NCBI RefSeq assembly: GCF_001420715.1
Contig: NZ_LJJC01000004.1
Coordinates: forward strand, 2,738,523-2,802,522
Direction: 5' to 3'
Source of the DNA: Heyndrickxia shackletonii
GTDB taxonomy: Bacteria > Bacillota > Bacilli > Bacillales > Bacillaceae_C
DNA length: 64,000 nucleotides
Numbering within the stretch: the first letter of the stretch is position 1; each line of letters begins with the position of its first letter. The position numbers were made by a program, and so were the translations under genes. Of this stretch, positions 16,311 to 25,627 are shown piece by piece. The notes under the pieces were generated by a model, which saw only the letters and a list, made by a program, of their open reading frames with translations, was not told the DNA's origin and did no database searches.

Positions 16311-19300
16311 TTAAATCATTAATATTTCGCGGATATCTTCTTCTGTTAAATTTGAGGAACCCAAATCACTCGGATTAATAATTTCTTCAATCAAATGCTT
16401 CTTTTTTTCCTGAAGCTCATTTATTTTTTCTTCTATTGTGCCGCGAGCGACCAGTTTGATAACTTGGACAGTATTCAGCTGGCCTATACGATGGGCACGG
16501 TCAGCTGCTTGCTCTTCCACCGCAGGATTCCACCATGTATCATATAAAATTACTGTGTCAGCTCCCGTTAAATTTAATCCAGTTCCTCCTGCCTTCAAAG
16601 AAATAAGGAACAGGTCACGTCCTCCAGCATTAAATTGGTTGCAAAGCTGGATTCTTTCCTCAGAAGGTGTTTGTCCATCAAGATAAAAGAAGGAAAACCC
16701 TTGATTGGTCAATCTCCTTCCTATTAAATGAAGCATTTTGGTAAACTGCGAGAAAATCAACACTCTTCTTCCTGCATCCTTAGATTCCTCCACAATTTGC
16801 ATTAGCTGCTCAAACTTAGCCGAACTCCCCTGATAACCGTCAACAAATAAAGCCGGATGACAACAAATTTGCCGTAATCTAGTTAAGCCAGCTAATATCT
16901 TAATGCGATTTTTCCGTAATGTAGCTTTGTCCAAATGCTTTAGTGTATCATGTCTTAGTTTCGCTAAATAAGCTGCATATAGCTTTTTTTGCTCTGGCAG
17001 TAATTCTACAGATGTCATCTCTTCAATTTTTTCCGGAAGTTCAGATAATACGTCTTCCTTCAGTCTCCGCAACAAAAAAGGTTTGATCCGTCTTGCAATC
17101 GTTTTTCTTGTAAGATTACTGTATTCCTTAAACCCATGGAATAATTCAGGAAACACTACGTTAAAAATAGACCAAAGTTCTTCCAGTGAATTTTCAATTG
17201 GTGTACCAGTCAAAGCGAATCGATGATTAGCTTGAATTTTTTTCACAGCTCTAGCCGTATGTGTCACAGGATTTTTAAAGCTTTGCGCCTCGTCAAAAAA
17301 CACCGTATGAAAAGTCTGCTTTTCATACCAATGAATATCGCTCCGCAACAATGGATAGGAAGTAATAAGGACATCCATTCTCTGTAAAGATTGCTGCAAT
17401 TTATGCCGTTCTTTTTTATTTCCATCCATCACTACCGTCTGTATCTCAGGAGCAAATTTGAAAATCTCGCTTAACCAGTTATAAGTTAAAGATGAGGGAC
17501 AAACAATTAAAACCGGCAGTTTTTCCTTACGTACTTCGGATAATTCCGAGAGAATAAAAGTGATACTCTGCAGTGTTTTACCCAAACCCATGTCATCTGC
17601 CAAAATCCCGCCAAATTGGAAGTTTGCAAGTGTTTTCATCCACTGAAATCCACGAACCTGGTATTCTCGCAGAATAGACTTCACCTGATTAGGGACTTCA
17701 AATTTACTCATATCTGGATGGCTAGCATCTTCTAAGAATGCTCTTAATGTTTTTTCCAGAGCAAGAACCTTTTGATCCTCTATGGTGCTTAATACTTTTA
17801 TCCCCTGAACAAGTGGTAACTGGATCCCGCTGGCTAAGTCATCCCTTTCTGTCGGCAGCGCATATAAAAAGCGATGAATTTCCTCTAATTCTCTTGTCTC
17901 CAGTGAATACAGCGACCCATTTTTCAACCGGTAATACTTCCTTTTTTCCTCTAAAGCTAATAAGATATCTCGTATTTCCTGTTCCGATACCCCGTCCATT
18001 TCGAATTTAAATTCCAGCCAATTGGTCCGTTCCTTTGGTGCTTTCACACGAATTCTCGGTTTGGGATTTTCTTTATAAATTCGGTTCCTTACAGCCGTAG
18101 TGGCATAAATTTGGACATACTTCTGTAATTTAGGAACAATATGATACAAGAAGTCATACTCCAATTCCTCATTATGCAGAAAGTATCCTCCATCCGTTTG
18201 TGTGAACCTACCTTCCTCCATTAATTGGAGAATTGTTTTCTCTTTTTCTGCATCCCGTATGATCATAGAATTGGAGCGATATTCCGGTATCTCCAAAGGA
18301 TTTATCACAATATTTTCATATTGAAACTCTAAACCCGCAAGCAGACGATTTTTCAATCGATCCAAATAAAGCTTTGCCACCAGTGGTGCTTTATTCATTT
18401 GCTCCATTATTTCAGCAGAAGCCTGAACTTCACCGATTCTTTTCAAACCCGGAATCACTTTTTCCTTAAAAAACTCAAATTGCTGGCTGGAAATTTGAAT
18501 TTCATTAGTTCCTGAATCATCCAACATCCGTTTTATATTTACAAGCTTTTCAAAGTCTTCCATTCTAAACTCGTATAATTTCCCGTCATGTATAACGGAA
18601 TGATAGGAATCCATTATAAGTAATTCATTCAATCCATTTACCTTCAAGAAGTAGCCTTCGTTCGCAACCTTACTAAAAGCAAATTGTATTGGTAAAGAAT
18701 CGGTTGTATTACAAAGCTCTTCAAAATGCAATCCATTATATTGAAGTTTAACCGATTTCAATTTTAACAGTAGAGGCTTAAGGCGCTCCCATGAAGATGG
18801 AGGAATGAATAAGATTTGACCATTTTGTTTTTGTTCAGACCCAGCATATACCGTTTCATCTCCAATTATATCTACAAGCTGTTCCATAACAGCATCTATT
18901 TCTTTTGAAAAGCAATGAAGAACAGGATCAAATGTAAAATTGGATGAAAGAAGAGAGGCTATTCCCTCGTCCCAATTCTGCAAAAAATCTCTTATAAAAG
19001 GTACGCTGATTCCTTCAATATTCATTTCAATTCCGAAAATCCTTTTTTCTCTTTCTAATAAAATAGGCTTGCAGGTGAATTCTACTTCAAGAACATCTCT
19101 ATTTTCGAAATGATGTCTATGTGAACTCGAACGTTTTTCCACATTAAATAGCTGTAACAGATTTTCTGAAAGCCCTTGATTAGGTACTTCTAATGTTTCC
19201 TCATTAGAAAACGGTGGTATTGACCCTTTTTTTTGCTTATCATAAAGGGCTATTAGCACGGCTGCTATATGCTGGCAATCCTTTTGATAGGAAGTAAGGC

Positions 19301-19508
19301 TAGGACAATTGCATTCTGCTTTAAGACCTGTTCCATCCTTTTTCAAAACGACATGAAAGTCTTCTGTTCCCATCACCAATGCCTTACAATACCCAGAACT
19401 GACCTTTTCAAATATTACTTTGTTCGAACGATAAAAAGCTTCCCCTCTTTTGAAGGAGACAATGCCGCACATTTCTTTTATCATTTTGGGGTTTAACTTC
19501 AAATTCAA
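16311..19508 (-). CDS. SWIM zinc-finger SNF2 family helicase
   Basis: A 1065-residue Swi2/Snf2 ATPase similar to B. subtilis YwqA. An N-terminal SWIM zinc finger (CNC...DCQH, about residues 60-80) is followed by a long bacterial SNF2-associated region. The ATPase core then shows DDMGLGKT (Walker A), FFDEAQSFKN (DEAQ box), ALTGTPIENSLEELWS, and helicase C motifs LDGQTPSEER, SLKAGGTGLNL and ADRAHRIGQ. It would remodel or translocate on DNA-protein complexes. A TTG at 19508 with AGGAGG 10 nt upstream is preferred; the frame to 19550 has an ATG but no ribosome binding site. It is monocistronic. Confidence 0.9.
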   Translation of the reverse strand: MNLKLNPKMIKEMCGIVSFKRGEAFYRSNKVIFEKVSSGYCKALVMGTEDFHVVLKKDGTGLKAECNCPSLTSYQKDCQHIAAVLIALYDKQKKGSIPPFSNEETLEVPNQGLSENLLQLFNVEKRSSSHRHHFENRDVLEVEFTCKPILLEREKRIFGIEMNIEGISVPFIRDFLQNWDEGIASLLSSNFTFDPVLHCFSKEIDAVMEQLVDIIGDETVYAGSEQKQNGQILFIPPSSWERLKPLLLKLKSVKLQYNGLHFEELCNTTDSLPIQFAFSKVANEGYFLKVNGLNELLIMDSYHSVIHDGKLYEFRMEDFEKLVNIKRMLDDSGTNEIQISSQQFEFFKEKVIPGLKRIGEVQASAEIMEQMNKAPLVAKLYLDRLKNRLLAGLEFQYENIVINPLEIPEYRSNSMIIRDAEKEKTILQLMEEGRFTQTDGGYFLHNEELEYDFLYHIVPKLQKYVQIYATTAVRNRIYKENPKPRIRVKAPKERTNWLEFKFEMDGVSEQEIRDILLALEEKRKYYRLKNGSLYSLETRELEEIHRFLYALPTERDDLASGIQLPLVQGIKVLSTIEDQKVLALEKTLRAFLEDASHPDMSKFEVPNQVKSILREYQVRGFQWMKTLANFQFGGILADDMGLGKTLQSITFILSELSEVRKEKLPVLIVCPSSLTYNWLSEIFKFAPEIQTVVMDGNKKERHKLQQSLQRMDVLITSYPLLRSDIHWYEKQTFHTVFFDEAQSFKNPVTHTARAVKKIQANHRFALTGTPIENSLEELWSIFNVVFPELFHGFKEYSNLTRKTIARRIKPFLLRRLKEDVLSELPEKIEEMTSVELLPEQKKLYAAYLAKLRHDTLKHLDKATLRKNRIKILAGLTRLRQICCHPALFVDGYQGSSAKFEQLMQIVEESKDAGRRVLIFSQFTKMLHLIGRRLTNQGFSFFYLDGQTPSEERIQLCNQFNAGGRDLFLISLKAGGTGLNLTGADTVILYDTWWNPAVEEQAADRAHRIGQLNTVQVIKLVARGTIEEKINELQEKKKHLIEEIINPSDLGSSNLTEEDIREILMI

Positions 19509-19674
19509 TTGTATTGCTCCTCCTAAGGATGATGATCTTCTTCCCTTCATTCTATCATGTTAGAACCTCATTATTAAAACGATACCATCTTAATCATTAA
19601 TTCATGTAAATAAAAGGTTTTTTACTATTTATAAACGAATATAATCTTTAATACGAATAAAGGGGGTAAAGAAG

Positions 19675-21507
19675 ATGACCAAGAATATTGAAACTTCAAA
19701 TGTAAAAAAGTATAAGATAGAGCAGTTTTTCAACTCTGAGTCGGTAATATATAATTCTATTTCGTTCGATGAAAAAAGTGTATTATATTCCAGTGAAAAA
19801 AATGGAATATATAATGCTTATATTGTTTCTCTGGAAGATGGTTCACAAAAACAAGTAACTCACTCTACAGACAATGCTATTCATGCAATCTCTTTCTTCC
19901 CAAATGATAATCGCTTTCTATATTTAAGCGATAAGGGCGGTAACGAGATTTTGCATATCTATGTGCAAAATGAAGATGGAACTGCCATTGAATTAACAAC
20001 TGGTGAACAAGAACGCGCAGAATTTTATCATTGGAGCAGAGATGGAAAGAGCTTCTTTTATGGTTCCAATAAAAGAAATCCAAGCTTCATGGATGTTTAC
20101 GAAATGAATATTGAAACATTTGAGGCAACATGCATCTTCACTAATAATGAGGGATATGAGTTTGGTTCTGTTTCACCGGATAAACGTCTTCTTGCACTTG
20201 CAAAGGTCAATAGCTCTAATGACTCTAATGTATTTTTATATGATCGTGAGCTTGACCTTTTAAACCACATCAGCCCACATGAAGGAGATATCAATTATAT
20301 CCCGCAAAAGTTCAGTGAGGATTCCAAGTATCTATACTTTTTGACGGATGAACATAGTGAATTTCAGTACTTAAAAAAATATCATATAGACACTAATATG
20401 ACTGAAGAAGTAGTAAGAGAAAATTGGGATATCATGTATTCCTTCTTTTCCCATGACTATCATTATCTGGTCTATGCAATTAATCAAGATGCAAAAACAG
20501 TAGTAAAAATCGTTAACGTTACAACGAATCAATTGCTGGAACTTCCCGGTTTACCAGAGGGCCAGATTGTAAATGTAAAGCTTTCAAAAAACGAGCAATT
20601 AATCACTTTCCAATTTAACAGCTCTAATTCTCCAACGAATTTATATGCTTATCATTTGGAAACAAAAGAATGGAATCAGCTGACGAATACGTTAAATCCT
20701 GAAATTGATCAACAAGATTTGGTAAAAGCGGAAGTCATTCGATATCCATCTTTTGACGGATTAGAAATCCCGGCTATTTATTATAAGCCAGTCATTCGCA
20801 ATGGGGAAAAAGCACCTGCACTTGTGTATGTACACGGCGGTCCTGGAGGGCAATCCAGAACAGAATACAATCCGCTATTCCAATATCTTGCTAACCAAGG
20901 ATATGCTATCTTAGCCGTGAACAATCGAGGAAGTTCCGGTTATGGAAAATCTTTCTTCAGCTCTGCAGATCTTCAACATGGAGAAATCGATTTAGAAGAT
21001 TGTATTCAAGCAAAAACATTCCTGCAGGCACAGGACTATATTGACAGCAACAAAATTGGGATTATAGGCGGAAGCTACGGCGGATATATGGTATTGGCTG
21101 CACTTGCCTTCAGACCAGAGGAATTTAACGTGGGAGTCGACATTTTCGGCGTTTCCAATTGGGAGCGAACACTGAAGAGTATTCCGGCCTGGTGGGAAAG
21201 CTTCCGAGATGCACTTTATAAAAAATTAGGCAATCCTTATACACAAACAGATTATATTCGCAGTATCTCACCTTTGTTCCATGCGGATAAGATTAATAAA
21301 CCATTAATTGTTCTGCAAGGGGCTAATGATCCTAGGGTTTTACAGGTTGAGTCCGATGAAATCGTTGCAGCGCTGCAAAAAAACAATGTACCAGTTGAAT
21401 ATGTAGTCTTCCCTGATGAAGGGCATGGGTTTATGAAAAAGGAAAATAAAATAAACGGATATAAAGCAGTTCTTGCATTCTTAGATCACTATTTAAAACA
21501 AGAGTAA
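19675..21507 (+). CDS. S9 family prolyl oligopeptidase-like peptidase (copy 1)
   Basis: A 610-residue cytosolic serine peptidase. Residues 1-340 form WD40/TolB-like beta-propeller repeats (SVSPDKRLLAL type). The C-terminal alpha/beta hydrolase has the oxyanion segment VHGGPGGQ, nucleophile elbow GGSYGGYM (Ser near residue 468), the Asp in GANDPRV and His in DEGHGF. This is the acylaminoacyl-peptidase/DPP type. AAAGGGGG precedes the ATG. A related enzyme is encoded at 25628-27412. It is expected to degrade peptides internally. Confidence 0.9.
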   Translation: MTKNIETSNVKKYKIEQFFNSESVIYNSISFDEKSVLYSSEKNGIYNAYIVSLEDGSQKQVTHSTDNAIHAISFFPNDNRFLYLSDKGGNEILHIYVQNEDGTAIELTTGEQERAEFYHWSRDGKSFFYGSNKRNPSFMDVYEMNIETFEATCIFTNNEGYEFGSVSPDKRLLALAKVNSSNDSNVFLYDRELDLLNHISPHEGDINYIPQKFSEDSKYLYFLTDEHSEFQYLKKYHIDTNMTEEVVRENWDIMYSFFSHDYHYLVYAINQDAKTVVKIVNVTTNQLLELPGLPEGQIVNVKLSKNEQLITFQFNSSNSPTNLYAYHLETKEWNQLTNTLNPEIDQQDLVKAEVIRYPSFDGLEIPAIYYKPVIRNGEKAPALVYVHGGPGGQSRTEYNPLFQYLANQGYAILAVNNRGSSGYGKSFFSSADLQHGEIDLEDCIQAKTFLQAQDYIDSNKIGIIGGSYGGYMVLAALAFRPEEFNVGVDIFGVSNWERTLKSIPAWWESFRDALYKKLGNPYTQTDYIRSISPLFHADKINKPLIVLQGANDPRVLQVESDEIVAALQKNNVPVEYVVFPDEGHGFMKKENKINGYKAVLAFLDHYLKQE

Positions 21508-21514
21508 GAAAAGG

Positions 21515-21550
21515 AAAGGAACAGATAAAAAGTTTGTCTGTTCCTTTTTT
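21515..21550 (+). terminator. intrinsic terminator
   Basis: AAAGGAACAGA/TCTGTTCCTTT stem (21515-21525 and 21537-21547) and T tract. It lies between the convergent S9 peptidase and hmp genes and may serve both. Confidence 0.85.
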
Positions 21551-21566
21551 CGAAAAATCTATTTAA

Positions 21567-22847
21567 TTATTCGTCTTCCAAGTTTCCGAACGATCCAAAG
21601 AATTCGTAATGGATATCCTTTTCAGGTACTCCCCATTCCTTAAGAAAAGAGTTAACGACCTTCATAAAGACGGTTGGTCCGCAAAAATAAAATTGAGCTT
21701 TATTAGAAGGAAGTACTTCTTTCAGCCAATCAAGTGTTATATAACCCTCTTTATCGAAATATTGATTTTGCCTGTCCGTCTCTGTTGGTTTTTCATAGAT
21801 AAAATAAGATTTTACATTTGGATGTTCGCTGCTCAAGTTTCGAACATGGCTTCTAAAAGCATGAACCTTACCATTTCTTGCTGCTTGAATATAATACACC
21901 TTTCGATCCGGTTGTTCGAATGCAATATAATTTAGCATTGAGGTTACAGGTGTTAATCCCACTCCACCGCTTATTAAAACAACTGGTTCATTGCTATTTA
22001 TATCTAGGTAAAAATCACCCGCTGGTGAAGAAATTGGAAGAATATCTCCTTCATGAAATAATTTATGAAGATCTGTAGACACGACACCGGGAGGAAGACC
22101 TTCCCTAATTGGATCTTCACGCTTTACACTAATTCTGTAATAGTCGAGTCCTGGCCGATCTGACAAGCTATATTGGCGGAGATGTGTATACTTTTCTTGT
22201 GGGATATCAACTTTAACCGTTATATACTGACCAGGGATAAAAACAGGTAGCTGCTCTCCATCTTTTGGCTTTAAATAAAATGAAGTAATAATATCACTTT
22301 CGTTCACTTTTTTATCAATAACAAAATCTTTAAATCCTGCCCACCCACCTGGCTGAGATTCCGCATTCTTATATAACTCTTGTTCCGCCCGGATAAATAC
22401 ATCAGAAATAACATCATAAGCATCTGCCCAAGCATCTATGATTTCATCCGTAGCGGCATCCCCAAGAACTTCCTTTATAGCCCCGAGCAGATTTTCTCCA
22501 ACAATTGGATAATGTTCTGGTTTTATGTTTAAACTGCGATGCTTTTGCATAATCCTTTCTAAAGCAGGCATAATAGCGCTCATATCTTCAATATTTGCCG
22601 CTGCAGCATATACTGCATTTGCGAGTGCTTTCGGTTGGTCACCGCTAACTTGATGGGTCATATTGAAAATATTCTTTAATTCGGGATGGTTCTCAAATAA
22701 TCTTTTATAAAAACGTTTTGTAATTGCCTCTCCATGCTCTTTGACTACTGGGAGAGTACTTTTTACAATTTCGAGTTTTTTAGGATCTAATTTTTTCACC
22801 GTTTTTACAGCTGATTTCCAATTATCATTTTCTTGAATATTGACCAT
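21567..22847 (-). CDS. hmp: flavohemoprotein, nitric oxide dioxygenase
   Basis: A 426-residue flavohaemoglobin that converts NO and O2 to nitrate using NAD(P)H. The globin domain (about residues 20-155) has the B10 Tyr in ITKRFYKRLF and the proximal His in MQKHRSLNIKPEHY. The FAD domain has RQYSLSD, and the NAD domain ISGGVGLTPV with a C-terminal YFCGPTVFM and YEFFG. About 20 extra residues precede the usual Hmp start, but the first ATG has the only good site (AAAGGAGG). A sigma-A-type promoter is seen upstream. I saw no convincing NsrR box. Confidence 0.95.
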   Translation of the reverse strand: MVNIQENDNWKSAVKTVKKLDPKKLEIVKSTLPVVKEHGEAITKRFYKRLFENHPELKNIFNMTHQVSGDQPKALANAVYAAAANIEDMSAIMPALERIMQKHRSLNIKPEHYPIVGENLLGAIKEVLGDAATDEIIDAWADAYDVISDVFIRAEQELYKNAESQPGGWAGFKDFVIDKKVNESDIITSFYLKPKDGEQLPVFIPGQYITVKVDIPQEKYTHLRQYSLSDRPGLDYYRISVKREDPIREGLPPGVVSTDLHKLFHEGDILPISSPAGDFYLDINSNEPVVLISGGVGLTPVTSMLNYIAFEQPDRKVYYIQAARNGKVHAFRSHVRNLSSEHPNVKSYFIYEKPTETDRQNQYFDKEGYITLDWLKEVLPSNKAQFYFCGPTVFMKVVNSFLKEWGVPEKDIHYEFFGSFGNLEDE

Positions 22848-22874
22848 ATGGAGTCCTCCTTTTAAGTCTCAAAA

Positions 22875-22903
22875 GTAATATTCCCTATTACCATAACGGT
22901 CAA
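22875..22903 (-). promoter_or_regulatory. sigma-A-type promoter of hmp
   Basis: On the minus strand TTGACC (22898-22903), a 17-bp spacer and TATTAC (22875-22880). It lies 28 bp upstream of the hmp start codon. Confidence 0.65.
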
Positions 22904-23007
22904 TGAAATTTCTTTGAATTAATTTTTTGAACTTTTGCCAATATCTTTCATCTAAAGTGAAATATTCTGCTAATTTTGGTAAAATAAATGAAAAGGAGTT
23001 GAGCGAT

Positions 23008-23400
23008 ATGAAAAACATAATCCTCTTCGACGGTGTATGTAATTTCTGCAGTCAAAGTGTTCAGTTTATCATCAAGAGAGATCCTTCCCGTGTTTTTCAT
23101 TTTGCCTCTTTACAAAGTGATGTTGGCCAAAAATTACTAAAAGAGTACGATTTAGAAGAAAATTTAAATAGTGTAGTATACATCTCAGATAGAAAAGCCT
23201 ACGAAAAATCCGATGCTGCTCTACAGATTTGCCGTAGGTTAAACGGACTATGGATAATATTATATATATTTTATTTAGTTCCAAGACCAGTTCGAAATAT
23301 TGTATATGACTTCGTTGCAAAAAATCGGTATAAATGGTTTGGAAAAGCAGATAGCTGTATGATCCCCTCTCCTGATATAAAAAGCAGATTTTTGGAATAG
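23008..23400 (+). CDS. DCC family thiol-disulfide oxidoreductase-like protein
   Basis: A 130-residue protein of the DUF393/DCC family, similar to B. subtilis YuxK. The name-giving motif FDGVCNFC is at residues 6-13 (CxxC), followed by HFASLQSDVGQ. The C-terminal half has RRLNGLWIILYIFYLVPRPVRNIVYDFVAKNRYKWFG. AAAAGGAG precedes the ATG at 23008; the longer frame to 22927 is not supported. It is divergent from hmp and shares its intergenic region. A redox role is likely, with the partner unknown. Confidence 0.85.
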   Translation: MKNIILFDGVCNFCSQSVQFIIKRDPSRVFHFASLQSDVGQKLLKEYDLEENLNSVVYISDRKAYEKSDAALQICRRLNGLWIILYIFYLVPRPVRNIVYDFVAKNRYKWFGKADSCMIPSPDIKSRFLE

Positions 23401-23572
23401 TTTTCTGCCACTTTATTAGTTTACATAATATCATTATTGTTTACTAATTATTTTTTAATATAAATGAAGGAATTTTATTCCTGACAATAGAATAAAACTA
23501 ATAATGTTTTTATTTTCATTTAGGAAACAATAAAATTTTCTCCCTAGATATAATTAATTACGTATAGCTCCA

Positions 23573-23599
23573 AGTGAAATTGGCACTTCAAATTTCACC
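23573..23599. repeat. 27-bp hairpin repeat, copy 2
   Basis: AGTGAAATTGGCACTTC then AAATTTCACC. The arms GTGAAATT/AATTTCAC are perfect 8-bp inverted repeats. It is nearly identical to 11192-11218. It sits 45 bp upstream of the following start codon and could lie in its leader. Confidence 0.7.
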
Positions 23600-23643
23600 A
23601 GCGCCTATCGGCTATTTGGATGTTATCATTTCTGGAGGATGCT

Positions 23644-24531
23644 ATGAGTATTCCATCAAATGAAACAAAACAAAAAAGAACATTGTGGCAATGGATTAGT
23701 TTTATTACCCCTTATGTTTATTCAACAGGTATTGTCTTCATTATTGGTTGGATGCTAAGCGCTGCTGTGATAAATGGCATCGAAACAGTCAAGGCCCACT
23801 CCTGGAAGGCTTTTTTTCTGCCAACAAACGAAAACACTCATTCTAACGAACAGTCTTGGGTAAATGTGATTGCCCACTCCATCATTGACTCAAATTTAAA
23901 TAACATTATTTTTCGGGGTATCTTTTTTCTTTTAATTTGGGTGACGTTATTTTTAATGATTCCAGTTGCTTTTACCCGTTTAAAGCGATTTAAACTATTT
24001 AATTTTGAATTTGAAGTAGAAGATAAAGAACAAGCGGCGATTCAAACTGTAGAGATTAATGGTGGAAAAGCGAAGCTAATGGCCTACTTGACAAGTGATG
24101 ATGCTTCCGGAAAATTATTTGACTTTTTGGATGGAACAGTAATAAATTATCAAGAAGCCCTTATGTATTTTCTTGATGAAATACAAGCCGGCTACCGCCA
24201 GCACTTTAATGCATCCTTCAGCTATATGGTGCAGAAGGAAGGTCTTCCTCCCCAAATTGAGGATTTGTCCGACGAATCACGCGAAACGGGAGAAGCAGTT
24301 TTAAGAAACAAAACAGATAATGATAATTTGTTAAAGAAAAATTATCTTGTGTATTATTTCTGCTTAGAAAATAATACGTTTACAACCGTGCTCAGCAGTT
24401 ATCAGCATCAGTTTGATATATTTGATAAATATTTAATCGAATTACTTCATAATATTATAAATAAAAATGTAGAAAATATTGAATACATGGTAGCTTTAAC
24501 CTCAGAGGATGAGGAAAATGAAACTGCATAA
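23644..24531 (+). CDS. two-span membrane protein of unknown function
   Basis: A 295-residue protein with two membrane segments (about residues 20-45 and 98-120) separated by an external loop of about 50 residues, then a cytosolic C-terminal domain of about 170 residues. That domain is acidic and helical (FEVEDKEQAAIQ, FDFLDGTVINYQEALMYFLDEIQ). GGAGG before the ATG at 23644 fixes the start. I do not recognise a family. It is followed 60 bp later by a small basic protein on the same strand. Confidence 0.65.
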   Translation: MSIPSNETKQKRTLWQWISFITPYVYSTGIVFIIGWMLSAAVINGIETVKAHSWKAFFLPTNENTHSNEQSWVNVIAHSIIDSNLNNIIFRGIFFLLIWVTLFLMIPVAFTRLKRFKLFNFEFEVEDKEQAAIQTVEINGGKAKLMAYLTSDDASGKLFDFLDGTVINYQEALMYFLDEIQAGYRQHFNASFSYMVQKEGLPPQIEDLSDESRETGEAVLRNKTDNDNLLKKNYLVYYFCLENNTFTTVLSSYQHQFDIFDKYLIELLHNIINKNVENIEYMVALTSEDEENETA

Positions 24532-24593
24532 GACAATCCTTGACGAAAAAGAGGGTTGTCCACTATTATGAAAGAAAAGGAGGTCGTCAAACG

Positions 24594-24773
24594 ATGAGTT
24601 CACATTTTCAAATCCCTATTCAATCCAATAAAGTAAAAAAACGTGCTGAAAAAAAGCTTAAGGAAATGAAAGCAAATAAAAAAAGTGAACGTTCTGCCAC
24701 CAATTCGTTTGTAAAACCTGTTCATGTCAGTAAAGACGATCCAATTGTTAAACGGATGTTGGGGCAACTTTAA
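24594..24773 (+). CDS. small basic protein of unknown function
   Basis: A 59-residue Lys-rich protein (KVKKRAEKKLKEMKANKKSE) with a mixed C-terminus ending DPIVKRMLGQL. It has a strong ribosome binding site (AAAGGAGGT) before the ATG at 24594. It follows the two-span membrane protein on the same strand and is likely co-transcribed with it. The charge pattern suggests nucleic-acid or acidic-surface binding, but no family is recognised. Confidence 0.55.
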   Translation: MSSHFQIPIQSNKVKKRAEKKLKEMKANKKSERSATNSFVKPVHVSKDDPIVKRMLGQL

Positions 24774-24778
24774 ATAGA

Positions 24779-24964
24779 TTAAACTTTCCATTCTCCATTT
24801 TGATTTAAAAACTTTGAATGCTTTCTGGCCATTTCCTGCATTATAATGGAATTGGCAATTAAATCAGATGGCTGCCCGACCGATAATTTATTTAAATTCA
24901 AATCTTTTACTCCTTTAAACCGTTCCCCACGTAAATATCTTTTATAAAGTTCCAGAGTACGCAT
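24779..24964 (-). CDS. small protein of unknown function
   Basis: A 61-residue protein that converges on the preceding gene with a 5-bp gap. It starts with ATG at 24964 behind AAGGTGAGG. The sequence is basic at the N-terminus (LELYKRYLRGERFKGVKDLN) with an amphipathic middle (SDLIANSIIMQEMARKHSKF). No signal peptide or membrane helix is seen. The family is not recognised. Confidence 0.5.
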   Translation of the reverse strand: MRTLELYKRYLRGERFKGVKDLNLNKLSVGQPSDLIANSIIMQEMARKHSKFLNQNGEWKV

Positions 24965-25117
24965 CCATGCCTCACCTTTTCATCTTGTATGTACTTTATC
25001 ATATTCTTATTGAATTCCTCCCGCTAATAAAATTATCTACAGAATCCTAAATATTAATAGTACATAAACAAATTGTGAAATAGTTCATCACCACCTTATC
25101 TTTCATTTGGCCGGTTA

Positions 25118-25420
25118 TTAATGTTGGTTAATATGTGTAAAGACCGCTTCCAAATTCTTAAATCCCTTTGACTCCCCATCCTCTTCCTGGATTGTCCAAT
25201 CTTGATGTTGTAAAGCTAGTCCTCCGTGGTGATCTTTTTTATACGGCATGTTCACCATGTAGATTTTTCCATCTTTTCTGACGGTATATCCCAGATAATA
25301 TGTATCTCCTGCCCCTTCCTCCTCATATATACCAATATCCTCTAAATTGTATTTCATCATTAGTTCCTTTAAATGCTGATTCATATCATTTTTTAGTTCT
25401 TCATATGGAATATATTCCAT
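25118..25420 (-). CDS. conserved hypothetical cytosolic protein
   Basis: A 100-residue acidic protein that begins MEYIPYEELKNDMNQHL. The ATG at 25420 has GGGAGGGA upstream and is preferred to the frame start at 25447. The core EEEGAGDTYYLGYTVRKDGKIYMV predicts two beta-strands. The composition resembles small Bacillus proteins annotated DUF5634, a match from memory that I could not confirm. It is monocistronic. Confidence 0.6.
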   Translation of the reverse strand: MEYIPYEELKNDMNQHLKELMMKYNLEDIGIYEEEGAGDTYYLGYTVRKDGKIYMVNMPYKKDHHGGLALQHQDWTIQEEDGESKGFKNLEAVFTHINQH

Positions 25421-25485
25421 CTTAATCCCTCCCACGCTTTTTTCCATATTGTATCCTTTAACTTAAAGAATATGTTTTTAATATA

Positions 25486-25545
25486 AGAAAAGCGCAAGCG
25501 CCTTGCTCATTTGCGTACGGATTTCGTAGTCGCAGGCTCGAGATA
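25486..25545. repeat. possible dispersed palindromic repeat remnant
   Basis: AAAAGCGCAAGCGCCTTGC at 25488-25506 contains the short palindrome GCGCAAGCGC and is followed by CGTAGTCGCAGGCTCG. This resembles the GC-richer dispersed intergenic repeats of Bacillus chromosomes. Only one clear copy is in the window. Confidence 0.4.
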
Positions 25546-25583
25546 AAAATTTAGATGTTGAAAAATTTTATACTTTCCTTAAA

Positions 25584-25613
25584 ACAAAAAAACAACCCGA
25601 ATGAAAGGTTGTT
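25584..25613 (-). terminator. intrinsic terminator of the second S9 peptidase
   Basis: AACAACC (25591-25597)/GGTTGTT (25607-25613) stem, followed on the minus strand by a T7 run. It lies 14 bp past the stop. Confidence 0.85.
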
Positions 25614-25627
25614 TTTTTCAAGTATTC

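Noticed and set aside
22861-22926. NsrR or ResD operator upstream of hmp
   Set aside because: No stretch fits the consensus well enough; only a sigma-A-type promoter could be supported.
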